NCBI GenBank assembly: GCA_963974215.1 | Contig: CAXBBL010000002.1 | Span: 1-64,000 of the forward strand | DNA from: Croceimicrobium sp963974215 | GTDB taxonomy: Bacteria; Bacteroidota; Bacteroidia; Flavobacteriales; Schleiferiaceae | Direction of reading: 5' to 3' | Length of the DNA stretch: 64,000 bases | Shown: piece by piece, positions 1 to 8,534 of the stretch | How positions within the stretch are numbered: position 1 is the first letter of the stretch | How the letters are laid out: the number at the start of each line of letters is the position of its first letter | The notes under the pieces: model-generated | Told to the model about the DNA's origin: nothing | Databases searched by the model: none | What the model saw: the letters and a program-made list of their open reading frames with translations, nothing else | Made by a program: the position numbers and the translations under genes

Positions 1-2751
1 CCCATTATCATCGACAGCTCTTTCGTTACCGTGCAAATCGACATGAGTAATGAAAAGGTTTTCAAGCACTTAACGGACACCGTCGATATTGCTGGTCCTT
101 TCAACAACTGGCCCGCTACCTACGATGCAACTTACGCTCTCAGCGATCCAGACGGAGACAGTATTTTCACGGGTACATTTTACCTACCCGATTCGATTTT
201 AGAGTACAAAGCGCGTTTCCACAATGGCAGTCTAAATTGGGAAGCAGGAGGCAACAAAACCTTTACCTTCTTCTCCGATACCATCGCGCCCGTACGTTGT
301 TTTGGTTCAGATACTTTCGGTCTTTGCCCCAATATCCCCGATACGTTTAACATCACCTTACAGGTGGATTTAACGCAAGAAACGGGATTTGATCCGTCAA
401 CTGATAATGTGGATATCGCGGGTGATTTTACCGCCTGGAATGCAGCTTTCAATGCTAACTATGAGCTAAGCGATCCCGATGGCGACTTGGTCTATACAGG
501 GGTTTTCGCGTTCGCAGAACCGCTCTTAGAATACAAGGCACGTTATCATAATACTACCGGGACGAACTGGGAACAAGGAGCCAACAAAATCGTCAACTTT
601 AACGCTGACACTATTGTACCAGTGCGCTGCTTTAATGCCGATACGCTAGGAGCCTGTTATGTGGCGCCCTTGTTCAATATTACCTTGCAAATTGACATGA
701 GTCAGGAACTGGGTTTCAATCCCCTTACAGATAGCATAGACATTAGTGGATTGTTTACAAATTGGGGCAATACCTATAACGCGGCCTATGCGTTAAGCGA
801 TCCCGACGGAAATTTAATCTTCGACATCACACTCCTCGCGCAATCCTCGCCTTTTGAGTACAAAGTTCGTTATCATAACGGCAGCGGCAGTAATTGGGAG
901 TTAGGAGCAAATAAGTTCGCAAACTTTTTTAGCGATAGTCTTTTACCCGTTCGTTGCTTTAGCAGCGATACGGCTGGTCTTTGTCCTATTCCACCGCCTC
1001 AACCGGGCATTAGTTTTTTCACCAATACTCAGTCCGCTTTGGAGAGCGCTGGAACGATTTCTATCGGTTTAGTATTGAATCCTGCTAGCTCTGTGGCCGA
1101 CACCGCTCTTATTGCGCTAAACAAAGGATTGGGACTGTTAAATAACGATTTTACCACCAACCCAATGGCGGTAAACGATAGCTTAGAATTACCCATCCCA
1201 GCCAATGCTGATACGGTCTATTTTAGCTTTACGATTATTGATGATCAAAGAGTAGAAAGTAATGAAATGCTAAGTTTCAACCTTGTAAGCACCCATAGCA
1301 ACATCAATATTAGTAGCCCAAGCCAGCAGCTATTTACCATTATCGACAACGATATCCCGCCGATTAACAATTACTCAATTGCCGCAATTAGCTCTCAAAA
1401 CAGCAGTGGTTTAGCCGATTCGATTGGACTTACTTGTCGTATTAGTGGTCGTGTTTCTAGCCTTGATTTCAACAGTGGAAATGGCTATGACTTCCATATC
1501 TATGATGCCAGTGGCGGTATTAATATCATTTCGTCTCAAGCAATTAATGGCTATCAAGTGGGCTTAGGGGATGACCTTAGCTTAGTTGGTACAGTGCAGC
1601 AATATCAAGGCTTATTGCAATTTATAGCAGATAGTATTAGCGTCTTGTCTATCGCAAATCCTCTTAGTTCTCCCAGCCAAATAACACAATTGGATGAATG
1701 GAGTGAAAACCGCCTGGTCCGTTTTAGTGGCCTGCGCTTTATTGATACGAATATGCGTTGGACAAACACCAGTAGCGGTACTATGTATCTGCCGGCGAGC
1801 AATGGGCCCGACACCATAATGCTTCAAGTTGAAGGAGGTACCAATATTTATAATAATCCTTACCTCACTGGCTATTTTCAAGTGACGGGCATTGGCATTC
1901 AAAGAGATAGTCTTTCCCCCTACCTCCACGACTACTACTTGCGTCCGCGTCAGTATTCCGATTTTGTAGCTATTAATTTACCAGAGATCTGCATTAGTGA
2001 AATTATGGTAGAATCGGTACATCCTACGGCAATTAAAGGCGATTGGTTTGAAGTCTACAATTATGGAAACTTCCCTATCAATTTAAGTGGTTACCGCTTT
2101 GGTAATGATAACATAATGTCGCAGAGTCATAGCATCAACCAAAATATAAATATTAACCCAGGGGAAAGAATTATATTGGTAGATGCGCCGGTTCCCCAAG
2201 ATACGACCTGGTTAAAAAGCTGGAAACAATTTGGCAATGGGCCACAAATGCTAATTCCTAACCGCGACTTTTTTGGATTCCCAAATTACAAGAGTAGCGG
2301 GGATGAAGCCTATCTTTATGATGCTCAAAATCATCTTGTATCTTACGTAAATTATGATGCCAATGATATTACCAGTGGCTATAGTTTACAATTCTCCACC
2401 AATGGTACTTTACTCGGGCAATCACTAATTGGTGTTAATGGTTCTTACCTTTCGGTAGATGGGGATGTTGGAAGCCCTACTCACTATCGTCCATTTAGTA
2501 TTAGGCAAGAGAATATTTTGGGGATTGCCATTTACCCGAACCCTGCTAAACATATACTGTACCTAGAAAGTAGCACGGAAGAGAGCAAGACTATTGCAAT
2601 ATTTGATTCGCGTGGAAAATTGAAAGAAGAAATGCAATCTAAAAATAAGCGAGAAGAGATAAATGTGGCCGATTTCCCCGCGGGCATCTACCACTTGCGT
2701 ATTAGCCAAGGCGGCGAAGAGATTAATCGGAAAATTGTTATCACTAAATAA
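1..2751 (+). CDS. Large T9SS-secreted multidomain protein with three glycogen-binding-like repeats (5' end outside window)
   Basis: The frame is open from base 1, and the GTG at 31 sits inside a repeat, so the true start lies upstream. Three repeats of about 108 residues follow each other, each with a (V/I)DI(A/S)G.F..W motif, an LSDPDG motif and a closing VRCF..DT. This resembles the CBM48/CBM20 starch-binding beta-sandwich. Next come a Calx-beta-like region (about residues 340-455, with a DDQRVESNE stretch), an OB-fold-like segment (about 465-650) and a lamin-tail-like domain (about 655-800, starting ICISEIM). The protein ends in a type A T9SS sorting domain (IYPNPAKHILYLES through GIYHLRIS), so it should be exported by the T9SS and released or anchored at the cell surface. 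Substrate is unknown. The lamin-tail and OB combination is common in secreted nuclease-like proteins, but no catalytic domain is visible here. Confidence 0.85.
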   Translation, partial: PIIIDSSFVTVQIDMSNEKVFKHLTDTVDIAGPFNNWPATYDATYALSDPDGDSIFTGTFYLPDSILEYKARFHNGSLNWEAGGNKTFTFFSDTIAPVRCFGSDTFGLCPNIPDTFNITLQVDLTQETGFDPSTDNVDIAGDFTAWNAAFNANYELSDPDGDLVYTGVFAFAEPLLEYKARYHNTTGTNWEQGANKIVNFNADTIVPVRCFNADTLGACYVAPLFNITLQIDMSQELGFNPLTDSIDISGLFTNWGNTYNAAYALSDPDGNLIFDITLLAQSSPFEYKVRYHNGSGSNWELGANKFANFFSDSLLPVRCFSSDTAGLCPIPPPQPGISFFTNTQSALESAGTISIGLVLNPASSVADTALIALNKGLGLLNNDFTTNPMAVNDSLELPIPANADTVYFSFTIIDDQRVESNEMLSFNLVSTHSNINISSPSQQLFTIIDNDIPPINNYSIAAISSQNSSGLADSIGLTCRISGRVSSLDFNSGNGYDFHIYDASGGINIISSQAINGYQVGLGDDLSLVGTVQQYQGLLQFIADSISVLSIANPLSSPSQITQLDEWSENRLVRFSGLRFIDTNMRWTNTSSGTMYLPASNGPDTIMLQVEGGTNIYNNPYLTGYFQVTGIGIQRDSLSPYLHDYYLRPRQYSDFVAINLPEICISEIMVESVHPTAIKGDWFEVYNYGNFPINLSGYRFGNDNIMSQSHSINQNININPGERIILVDAPVPQDTTWLKSWKQFGNGPQMLIPNRDFFGFPNYKSSGDEAYLYDAQNHLVSYVNYDANDITSGYSLQFSTNGTLLGQSLIGVNGSYLSVDGDVGSPTHYRPFSIRQENILGIAIYPNPAKHILYLESSTEESKTIAIFDSRGKLKEEMQSKNKREEINVADFPAGIYHLRISQGGEEINRKIVITK
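31..1000 (+). repeat. Three in-frame direct repeats of about 325 bp inside the secreted protein
   Basis: Units begin near 31, 358 and 683. At protein level each has Q(I/V)D, then a DI(A/S)G..F..W segment, then LSDPDG, then a (F/L)EYK.R(Y/F)HN segment, then N(F/W)..D(T/S)..PVRCF. The DNA has diverged much more than the protein, so the repeats are old domain duplications. The open frame before base 31 reads as the tail of a similar unit boundary (FVTVQIDMS), so more units may lie upstream. Confidence 0.8.
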
Positions 2752-2790
2752 TTAAAAAACCATGTTTTAGATTGGAATAAAACTCAGGAT

Positions 2791-2819
2791 AAAAGGAGCC
2801 TTCGGGCTCTTTTTTTTTA
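2791..2819. terminator. Bidirectional terminator between convergent genes
   Basis: Stem GAGCC/GGCTC (2796-2800 with 2805-2809) around a TTCG tetraloop, extended by A-rich and T-rich arms. It gives a U-tract on the plus strand and sits between the stop of the secreted protein and the stop of the MATE gene. Confidence 0.85.
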
Positions 2820-4187
2820 TTCCGTCTTTAGGCCGCTTGGTCTATTCTTTTGCCAAGGCATTTGCACATAAGGCGTTTTAGCGAGCTGGCGCAAAGCAAT
2901 AATTGCCGCCCCTATATCTGCTAAGGGAAAAGAAAACCAGATCCCCTCAATGCCAAAGAAATGCGGTAGAATTAATAATAATGGAATTAATAAAAAGCCT
3001 TGCTTACTCAAAGCTAAAATCATGGCTAAACGGGCCTGGCCAATTGCTTGGAAAAAGGCCGATCCCATTAGTGAGGTTGCTAACAAGGGGGTCGCTAAAA
3101 AGACCATCCGAATAGCAGGTACAGCGCGTTCCAATAAAGCGGGATCATTGCTGAAAAGTGAAGCTAAGGGATGGGTAAAAATCATGATGCCTAAAAACAA
3201 AAATCCCGCAATTAAAGTTGCGGTATTTAAAGCCAAACGGGTAACATCTGAAACGCGGTTTAATTTCTTAGCTCCAAAATTAAAACCTACGATAGGCAGA
3301 AAGCCCTGAGAAATACCTAAAACCGGGAAATTAGCAAACATCAAAACGCGACTAACAATGCCGTAAGCGGCTAAGGACAGTTCTCCCCCAAAGCTATACA
3401 GGGAATTATTAAGAACAATAGAAAGTACACTAATGGTGCCTTGTCTTGCCAAAGTAACCGAACCTAAAGAAGTAATCTCTTTAATTATCGCTTTCTTAGG
3501 TTTCATACACATCCACGTAAGTGACATATTACTAGGGCCGAAAACAAAAAAGTAAGCGGTAAAAATCGCACTTGCCATATAGGAAATAGTGGTCGCCCAA
3601 GCGGCACCGGACAAGCCCATCTCAAAAACAATAATAAAAAGCGGATCCAGGATTAGATTGGTTATAGCCGGCACTATCATGGTAAACATGGCGATACGCG
3701 GATGACCCTCGGCACGAATGACGGTATTACTCATCATGGCCCAAGCCAGAAAGGGCACCCCCACTAAAATTATCCGAAAATATTCTACGGCGGGCTCTAA
3801 AATATCGCCTTTGCCGCCGAAGGTTTTTAAAACCCCATCTTGATAAAACCAACCCACCAAAACAAAAAACAAAGCCAAACTGAGGCTTAAGCTTATTTGG
3901 TTGCCAAAAACCTGCACTGCTTTTTCGGGCCTACCTTCTCCAAAGGAACGCGAGATGATTGATGAGCCACCAATGCCAATGGCCATACCTATGCTGGAAA
4001 TTAAAAAAGTGATGGGCAATACCACAGTAATCGCACCTATTCCCAAAGCTCCCACATAGCGCCCTACAAAAATGGTATCGATTATTCCATAAACCGACAT
4101 AACTAAAATACCAATGGAAGCTGGTATGGCCTGCTTGCGAAGCAATAAACTCAAAGGAGCTTTTCCGAAATCGAGGTTTCCTGACAT
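2817..4187 (-). CDS. MATE family efflux transporter
   Basis: 456 residues, the usual MATE length, with about twelve hydrophobic segments in two homologous halves. The N-terminal half has the PASIGILVMSVYGIIDTIFVGR stretch typical of the family, with IGGSSIISRSFGEG after it, and the second half has the matching GISQGFLPIVGFNFGAKK segment. MATE proteins export drugs or metabolites in exchange for Na+ or H+ across the inner membrane; the substrate cannot be read here. The gene stands alone, convergent with the secreted-protein gene, and a TACTTTCG (-7-like) sequence lies on its strand at 4196-4203, just before the ATG. Confidence 0.9.
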   Translation of the reverse strand: MSGNLDFGKAPLSLLLRKQAIPASIGILVMSVYGIIDTIFVGRYVGALGIGAITVVLPITFLISSIGMAIGIGGSSIISRSFGEGRPEKAVQVFGNQISLSLSLALFFVLVGWFYQDGVLKTFGGKGDILEPAVEYFRIILVGVPFLAWAMMSNTVIRAEGHPRIAMFTMIVPAITNLILDPLFIIVFEMGLSGAAWATTISYMASAIFTAYFFVFGPSNMSLTWMCMKPKKAIIKEITSLGSVTLARQGTISVLSIVLNNSLYSFGGELSLAAYGIVSRVLMFANFPVLGISQGFLPIVGFNFGAKKLNRVSDVTRLALNTATLIAGFLFLGIMIFTHPLASLFSNDPALLERAVPAIRMVFLATPLLATSLMGSAFFQAIGQARLAMILALSKQGFLLIPLLLILPHFFGIEGIWFSFPLADIGAAIIALRQLAKTPYVQMPWQKNRPSGLKTE

Positions 4188-4275
4188 AATTTTGGCGAAA
4201 GTACACTAAAGCTTAAGCATTAATAACACTTAGTGCTTCACCTTATTATTAAATTGCTGGAAATTATAAACTTCC

Positions 4276-6072
4276 TTAAATAATTCCGTAGTTCCGCAGT
4301 AAAGTGGTAGCGTTGGGCGTCAAACAAACACCTTGTCTTAATTTATAATCAAAGTTTAATTTGCCTCCACTCACGGTAGATTCGAAAAAATAAGCCGCGA
4401 AAACATCAGCCGCGCTTTCGCTAAGATTGGAAATATCAATATCGTGAGTAGCAATAATACCGATACAATTAAGCTGAGCTATCTTCTTCAAAAACAAACG
4501 AGTACCTTCTTTTTTATCATCGGAATTGGTGCCGCGCAAAATTTCGTCCAATAATAAAAGGGAAGTTCTTTCGGCATTTATACTATCGAGCAAGCCCTTC
4601 AAGCGAATAACCTCAGCCTGAAAATAAGAGGTGTTTTCGTGAATATTATCAGAAGGATTCATGCTGCATAAAACTCGGAAGGGGTAAAAAGTAAAATCAT
4701 CCGCCGCAACCGTCAATCCCCTTTTGGCTAAAACCAAATTAAGACCAACGGTGCGTAAAAATGTGCTTTTACCGCTCATATTACTACCCGTTAAAATCAT
4801 TTGCTGAAAATTATCAAAGCTGAAACTATTCGCTACCCTTTGTGAGGCTGGAATTAATGGATGCGCCAAGTTTTGCGCTTTTAATACTTGATCTTCACTT
4901 TGTGTGGGCCAATGGAAATCGGGGTGATTCTGAATATAATTGGCATAGGAAGAATAGAGCTCAAAGTTAGCCGTTACCTGCAGCCATTGCGATATATGAT
5001 TAGCGTGTTTTTCCTTCCATTTGGCCAGGCTATGCAAGCGGTGTAAGTGATAATGAAAAAAGCCATTTAAAAATATCAAGACAAAAACATTCGCCATCTG
5101 CTCCAGCGAATTTAAAATAGTACTTAACTGTCGTAGTGCTTGAGATGCCTTAAAACTCGTTCCCAAACTGTTTAATTGCTCCTTTAAGGCTTTACTTTTA
5201 AAAGGGTGCCGCTCTAAATGTGCAATAAGTTTAGCATATCGCCCCATGGAATCGCTCAGCTTGCTTACTAAAAGTTGTTGCTTACGCAGATGCTTAAACT
5301 GTGAAAAAGTAACAATCAAATTGAAGATTACCGCGTAATTTAAAATCTTAAAAGTCTCCGTACTAGGCTGGAAAATAAGCAAAAGAAGCGCGTAGGCCAC
5401 AAAGAGCTGCCCCATAATCATAATGATGCGCAAAAGCAGCGAAATTCTTTTTAGGGGTTCTTCCCGCCAAATTGCAATAAGGTCATTAACCTTTGTCCCT
5501 TTCTCTTCCATACCGCGGCCTAAAGAGCGGTACTTTAAAATATATTCTGGATGAGATTCTAATTCTTTTAATGAGTTTTGGCGCTCTGGAACATCTGCTA
5601 AAGGTTCCCGTTCCGATAAATCGCATTGCAATAAAACCGCGCCCTCTTTACTAAAACTGCGGTTTAGATGGTGAAAAAGTGAGCGACGACCAAATAAGTT
5701 AAGATCTTGTGCAAAAGGATGATTTTCCAGCTCAATCTGCGCGTCGTACTCTAAATTCGGCAATTCCCCTGCTAAGTATTTAATTTCTATATCATACTCT
5801 TCTTGTAGAGCCAGTTCTAAGGCAAATTTATCTTTAAGATTAAAATAGAAACGCACCAAAGAAACAAAGCCCGTTAAAAAGACAAGGCTTAAATACCAGA
5901 GCCAATCCTGGCTAAGATTTAAATACTCATAAAAACAGAAAATTGCGGCCACGGCTATAAGTACGCGTAAACTGCTGATTAAGCGAATGCGCTTGCGGTA
6001 ATGAATTAACTTTTTCTCAATGGTTAAACGGCCATCATTTAAAAATTTTTGGCGTTTTTCTTCAGTAGTCAC
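4276..6072 (-). CDS. Membrane-anchored MutS-related ATPase
   Basis: 598 residues. The last third is a MutS-type ATPase: Walker A GSNMSGKST near residue 430, a signature region with NPSDNIHENTSYFQAE, Walker B LLLLDEILRGTNSDDK, and a GIIATHD switch. The mismatch-recognition and connector domains of MutS1 are missing. Instead there are two hydrophobic hairpins, near residues 30-75 and 215-255, which should place the protein in the inner membrane. The lever/core helical region lies between about 260 and 400. Proteins of this kind are widespread in Bacteroidota and are annotated as MutS-related, with no proven role. The Smr nuclease domain of MutS2 is absent. The call to the MutS ATPase superfamily is firm; any role in mismatch repair would be a guess. 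Confidence 0.85.
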   Translation of the reverse strand: MTTEEKRQKFLNDGRLTIEKKLIHYRKRIRLISSLRVLIAVAAIFCFYEYLNLSQDWLWYLSLVFLTGFVSLVRFYFNLKDKFALELALQEEYDIEIKYLAGELPNLEYDAQIELENHPFAQDLNLFGRRSLFHHLNRSFSKEGAVLLQCDLSEREPLADVPERQNSLKELESHPEYILKYRSLGRGMEEKGTKVNDLIAIWREEPLKRISLLLRIIMIMGQLFVAYALLLLIFQPSTETFKILNYAVIFNLIVTFSQFKHLRKQQLLVSKLSDSMGRYAKLIAHLERHPFKSKALKEQLNSLGTSFKASQALRQLSTILNSLEQMANVFVLIFLNGFFHYHLHRLHSLAKWKEKHANHISQWLQVTANFELYSSYANYIQNHPDFHWPTQSEDQVLKAQNLAHPLIPASQRVANSFSFDNFQQMILTGSNMSGKSTFLRTVGLNLVLAKRGLTVAADDFTFYPFRVLCSMNPSDNIHENTSYFQAEVIRLKGLLDSINAERTSLLLLDEILRGTNSDDKKEGTRLFLKKIAQLNCIGIIATHDIDISNLSESAADVFAAYFFESTVSGGKLNFDYKLRQGVCLTPNATTLLRNYGII

Positions 6073-6113
6073 AAGGATCTGATTTAATAAATGGAGGAAA
6101 AATAGACTCTAAG

Positions 6114-6518
6114 CTAATCGGCAATTTTAGAAATCTTATCGATATAAAAGCTCGAATCGGCATAAGTGGTATAGGGTTTAGCACTTGCATTGAGTACAAG
6201 TATTTTATCATCTTGCGACAGCTTAAAATTACGGAGATACATGGAGCGGCGGGCTAAATTAATAATCCCATCCTGCTTTAAAACATACACGCCGTTTTCT
6301 TTAACAAGCTTGGTGCTGTCTGTAATTGAACTATAGCTCAAACTATAATGGCCCGTTTCTCTCAGTTCTAAAGCAATATATTGATTGCCTTGGGCAAAGG
6401 ATACTTTCCCTCGGTAAAGGCCCTGTGCCTTCGCTTGCATTTCTTCCGAGGCAAGCCCATCTGCGCAAGCAAGAGGGAATAAACCCAAGACCAAAAAAGC
6501 GAGAAAAGAGTGACGCAT
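6114..6518 (-). CDS. Small lipoprotein with an NlpE-like fold
   Basis: 134 residues. A signal peptide ends in a lipobox (FPLAC at about residues 14-18), so the mature protein should be lipid-anchored. The body alternates short strands: GLYRGKVSF, then YIALELRETGHYSLSY, then ENGVYVLKQDGIINL. This resembles the N-terminal barrel of NlpE copper-stress lipoproteins, but the CxxC metal motif is absent, so a metal role is not supported. The start codon lies 1 base past the stop of the upstream glycosyltransferase gene, so it is the last gene of the polysaccharide operon. Confidence 0.7.
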   Translation of the reverse strand: MRHSFLAFLVLGLFPLACADGLASEEMQAKAQGLYRGKVSFAQGNQYIALELRETGHYSLSYSSITDSTKLVKENGVYVLKQDGIINLARRSMYLRNFKLSQDDKILVLNASAKPYTTYADSSFYIDKISKIAD

Positions 6519-6519
6519 A

Positions 6520-7689
6520 CTAGCTTTTTAACTCCGCTCTTTTTGCTCGTTCCCAGGTCGCTTTTTGCGAACCATTTAACCAACGACCAAAACCTGCGAA
6601 AACCGCGTAATTCATCATTAGAAAATAGTACGGGACAAAAAGGAGCTTTACTCTAATAGCGCGATTCTCTAAAAACCAACCAATTAAGGCCGTAACATAA
6701 AATACCACCTGAGCATACAAGAGGTACTCGTATAACCAAGACTCATCAAAAAGAAAGATATTGAAAATGAAAATGAGCGGTAATACAAAGGCAGAAATGG
6801 ACCAACGTAAAACTCGGTGCGATATATACTGAAAGCTTAGCAAAGGCTGAGGAATGGGAATTAAAATGGTCCACAAACGGCTCATGGATTGCCAACCGCC
6901 AGCGGCGATTCGCACCTTCCTTTTTAACTCTTCCGTAACATTATCACTAGCCGTTTCGGCCGCAAAAGATTCCGGTTCATATACTACGCGGTAGCCCTTT
7001 TGGCAGATGCGCATGGTTTGCATAAAATCATCGAGAATAGTATCCTCTTCTAAATCTTGTACCAGTTCCGAGCGAAAAGATATTAATTCACCCGCGGCCC
7101 CAACGATAGTATAAAGTTCACTATCCCATTTCTTTAAAGCACTTTCATATTTCCAATACAAGCCTTCACCTGCCGCACTTGCGGTATCGGCGCCACTGCT
7201 TAAAACACGTTTTTCTCCCGATACGGCACCTACTTTAGGGTCGTCGTAATGACGTACCAAATTCTTGATACAGTCTCTATTAAGATAAGTATTGGCGTCA
7301 CAAAAAACCACAATAGGTGTATCGATTAAAGTCATGGCGCGATTTTCAGCGGCGGCTTTTCCAGCACGTCGATCTTCATGACTTACCTCTACCCCTTGGG
7401 CATCTTTAAGAATTTGATAAGTATTATCGTTGGAACCATCGGTTACAAAAAGAATACGCAATTTATCTTTTGGGTAATCCAGTTCGAGGCTGTTTTTCAC
7501 CTTTTCCATAATAAAAGACTCTTCGTTAAACGCTGGCACCACCAGGGTTACAGAAGGCTGATAATTGGGATCGAAGCTGCGTTTTTTTACAAAAACCTTT
7601 TTAATTTTCACTAAGATATAAAGTACTATCCCGTATCCCAAATAAGTATAGAAAACAAGGAGTAGACAAAACCAAAACCAAAATTCCAT
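6520..7689 (-). CDS. Membrane-bound GT2 glycosyltransferase
   Basis: 389 residues. An N-terminal transmembrane helix (about 4-28) precedes a GT-A domain: VTLVVPAFNEE at 47-57, TDGSNDNT at 83-90, the metal-binding DAN at 131-133, and a catalytic-base region ILDDFMQT at 218-225. A GGWQSM segment near 264-269 stands where processive family 2 enzymes have QxxRW, and the Arg is missing. Three to four C-terminal helices follow (about 285-375). This layout resembles processive or polyprenyl-linked sugar transferases at the inner membrane. It lies 1 bp downstream of the next GT2 gene in a five-gene minus-strand operon. Donor and acceptor are unknown. Confidence 0.9.
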   Translation of the reverse strand: MEFWFWFCLLLVFYTYLGYGIVLYILVKIKKVFVKKRSFDPNYQPSVTLVVPAFNEESFIMEKVKNSLELDYPKDKLRILFVTDGSNDNTYQILKDAQGVEVSHEDRRAGKAAAENRAMTLIDTPIVVFCDANTYLNRDCIKNLVRHYDDPKVGAVSGEKRVLSSGADTASAAGEGLYWKYESALKKWDSELYTIVGAAGELISFRSELVQDLEEDTILDDFMQTMRICQKGYRVVYEPESFAAETASDNVTEELKRKVRIAAGGWQSMSRLWTILIPIPQPLLSFQYISHRVLRWSISAFVLPLIFIFNIFLFDESWLYEYLLYAQVVFYVTALIGWFLENRAIRVKLLFVPYYFLMMNYAVFAGFGRWLNGSQKATWERAKRAELKS

Positions 7690-7690
7690 A

Positions 7691-8533
7691 TTAACTTTTT
7701 TGAGATTTTAAATAACTGAATAGGCGACCAGAATGGGTTTTAATTCTAAACATAAAGGCATCCCATAAACTGCCGTCGGTTACAATATTTCGCAAACTGG
7801 AATAAGAGTAACTCGCTTTACTGCGCATGAATAAGATTTTTCCGTGCTTTTGCATGCGGAAGGCCAAGCCACCATCTTCCCCTCTGCCGATGCCCATTTC
7901 ATAACCTCCAACGGCATCAATCACTGATTTCCGGAGAGCCATATTGCCACCCAAACAATTAAGATGAGGACGTTTCGCATGGCGCATTAATGAGTTAACC
8001 AAACGGAAGTTCTGGTATACCGACATAAAAGGCGGGTACTTATCATCGAAGGTATAAAAGCAATATTGGCCACAAGTGATTACCGCCTTTTCATCTTTTA
8101 AGAGCGGGTCCACCATGGCATCTACCCAAGTGGGAGGATAAAGGTTATCGCCATCTGAGCTTAGAATAATTTCACCTTTAGCCTTATTTACACCTGCCTG
8201 ACGTGCTTCAGCCCAGCCTGCATTTTCTTCTAAAACCCAGTTTACTTCTAGGCGGTCTAAAATTTCTTGCGTTCTATCGGTAGAGCCATTATTAACGACA
8301 ATTAGCTCTACTTCTTTGTCAGTCACTATTTCCGAAAGACTTGTCAAACATCCAAAAAGATAGCGCTCTTCGTTTCTACAAATCAAAACGATAGTAACCA
8401 GAGGCTTAGGGCTCTGTAATTGCTCAAGTCGAGTCGCAACTGCGTTCCAGCGCTCCTCACTAATTTCGTCGATAGACTTGTTTAATAAAGGTACAATGCG
8501 CCTTATCGACTTTACGGGAGAGTAATTTGCCAT
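7691..8533 (-). CDS. GT2 glycosyltransferase
   Basis: 280 residues with the ATG at 8533. A longer open frame exists, but this start falls 1 base after the stop of the upstream GT4 gene and removes a 38-bp overlap. GT-A landmarks are VTIVLICRNEE (46-56), NNGSTDRT (81-88) and the nucleotide-sugar/metal-binding DGD (127-129). GIGRGEDGGLAFRMQK near 225 supplies the acidic catalytic region. No transmembrane helix is evident, so it probably works on the cytoplasmic face of the membrane. Its place among four glycosyltransferase genes points to assembly of a lipid-linked glycan repeat; the sugar is unknown. Confidence 0.88.
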   Translation of the reverse strand: MANYSPVKSIRRIVPLLNKSIDEISEERWNAVATRLEQLQSPKPLVTIVLICRNEERYLFGCLTSLSEIVTDKEVELIVVNNGSTDRTQEILDRLEVNWVLEENAGWAEARQAGVNKAKGEIILSSDGDNLYPPTWVDAMVDPLLKDEKAVITCGQYCFYTFDDKYPPFMSVYQNFRLVNSLMRHAKRPHLNCLGGNMALRKSVIDAVGGYEMGIGRGEDGGLAFRMQKHGKILFMRSKASYSYSSLRNIVTDGSLWDAFMFRIKTHSGRLFSYLKSQKS

Positions 8534-8534
8534 T

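Noticed and set aside
2950..3309. 119-codon plus-strand frame opposite the MATE gene
   Set aside because: It is antisense to a full-length, well-conserved transporter and encodes a lysine-rich low-complexity protein with no family features.
4276..6072. Calling the MutS-related gene a mismatch-repair mutS
   Set aside because: Mismatch-recognition and connector domains are missing and membrane helices are present.
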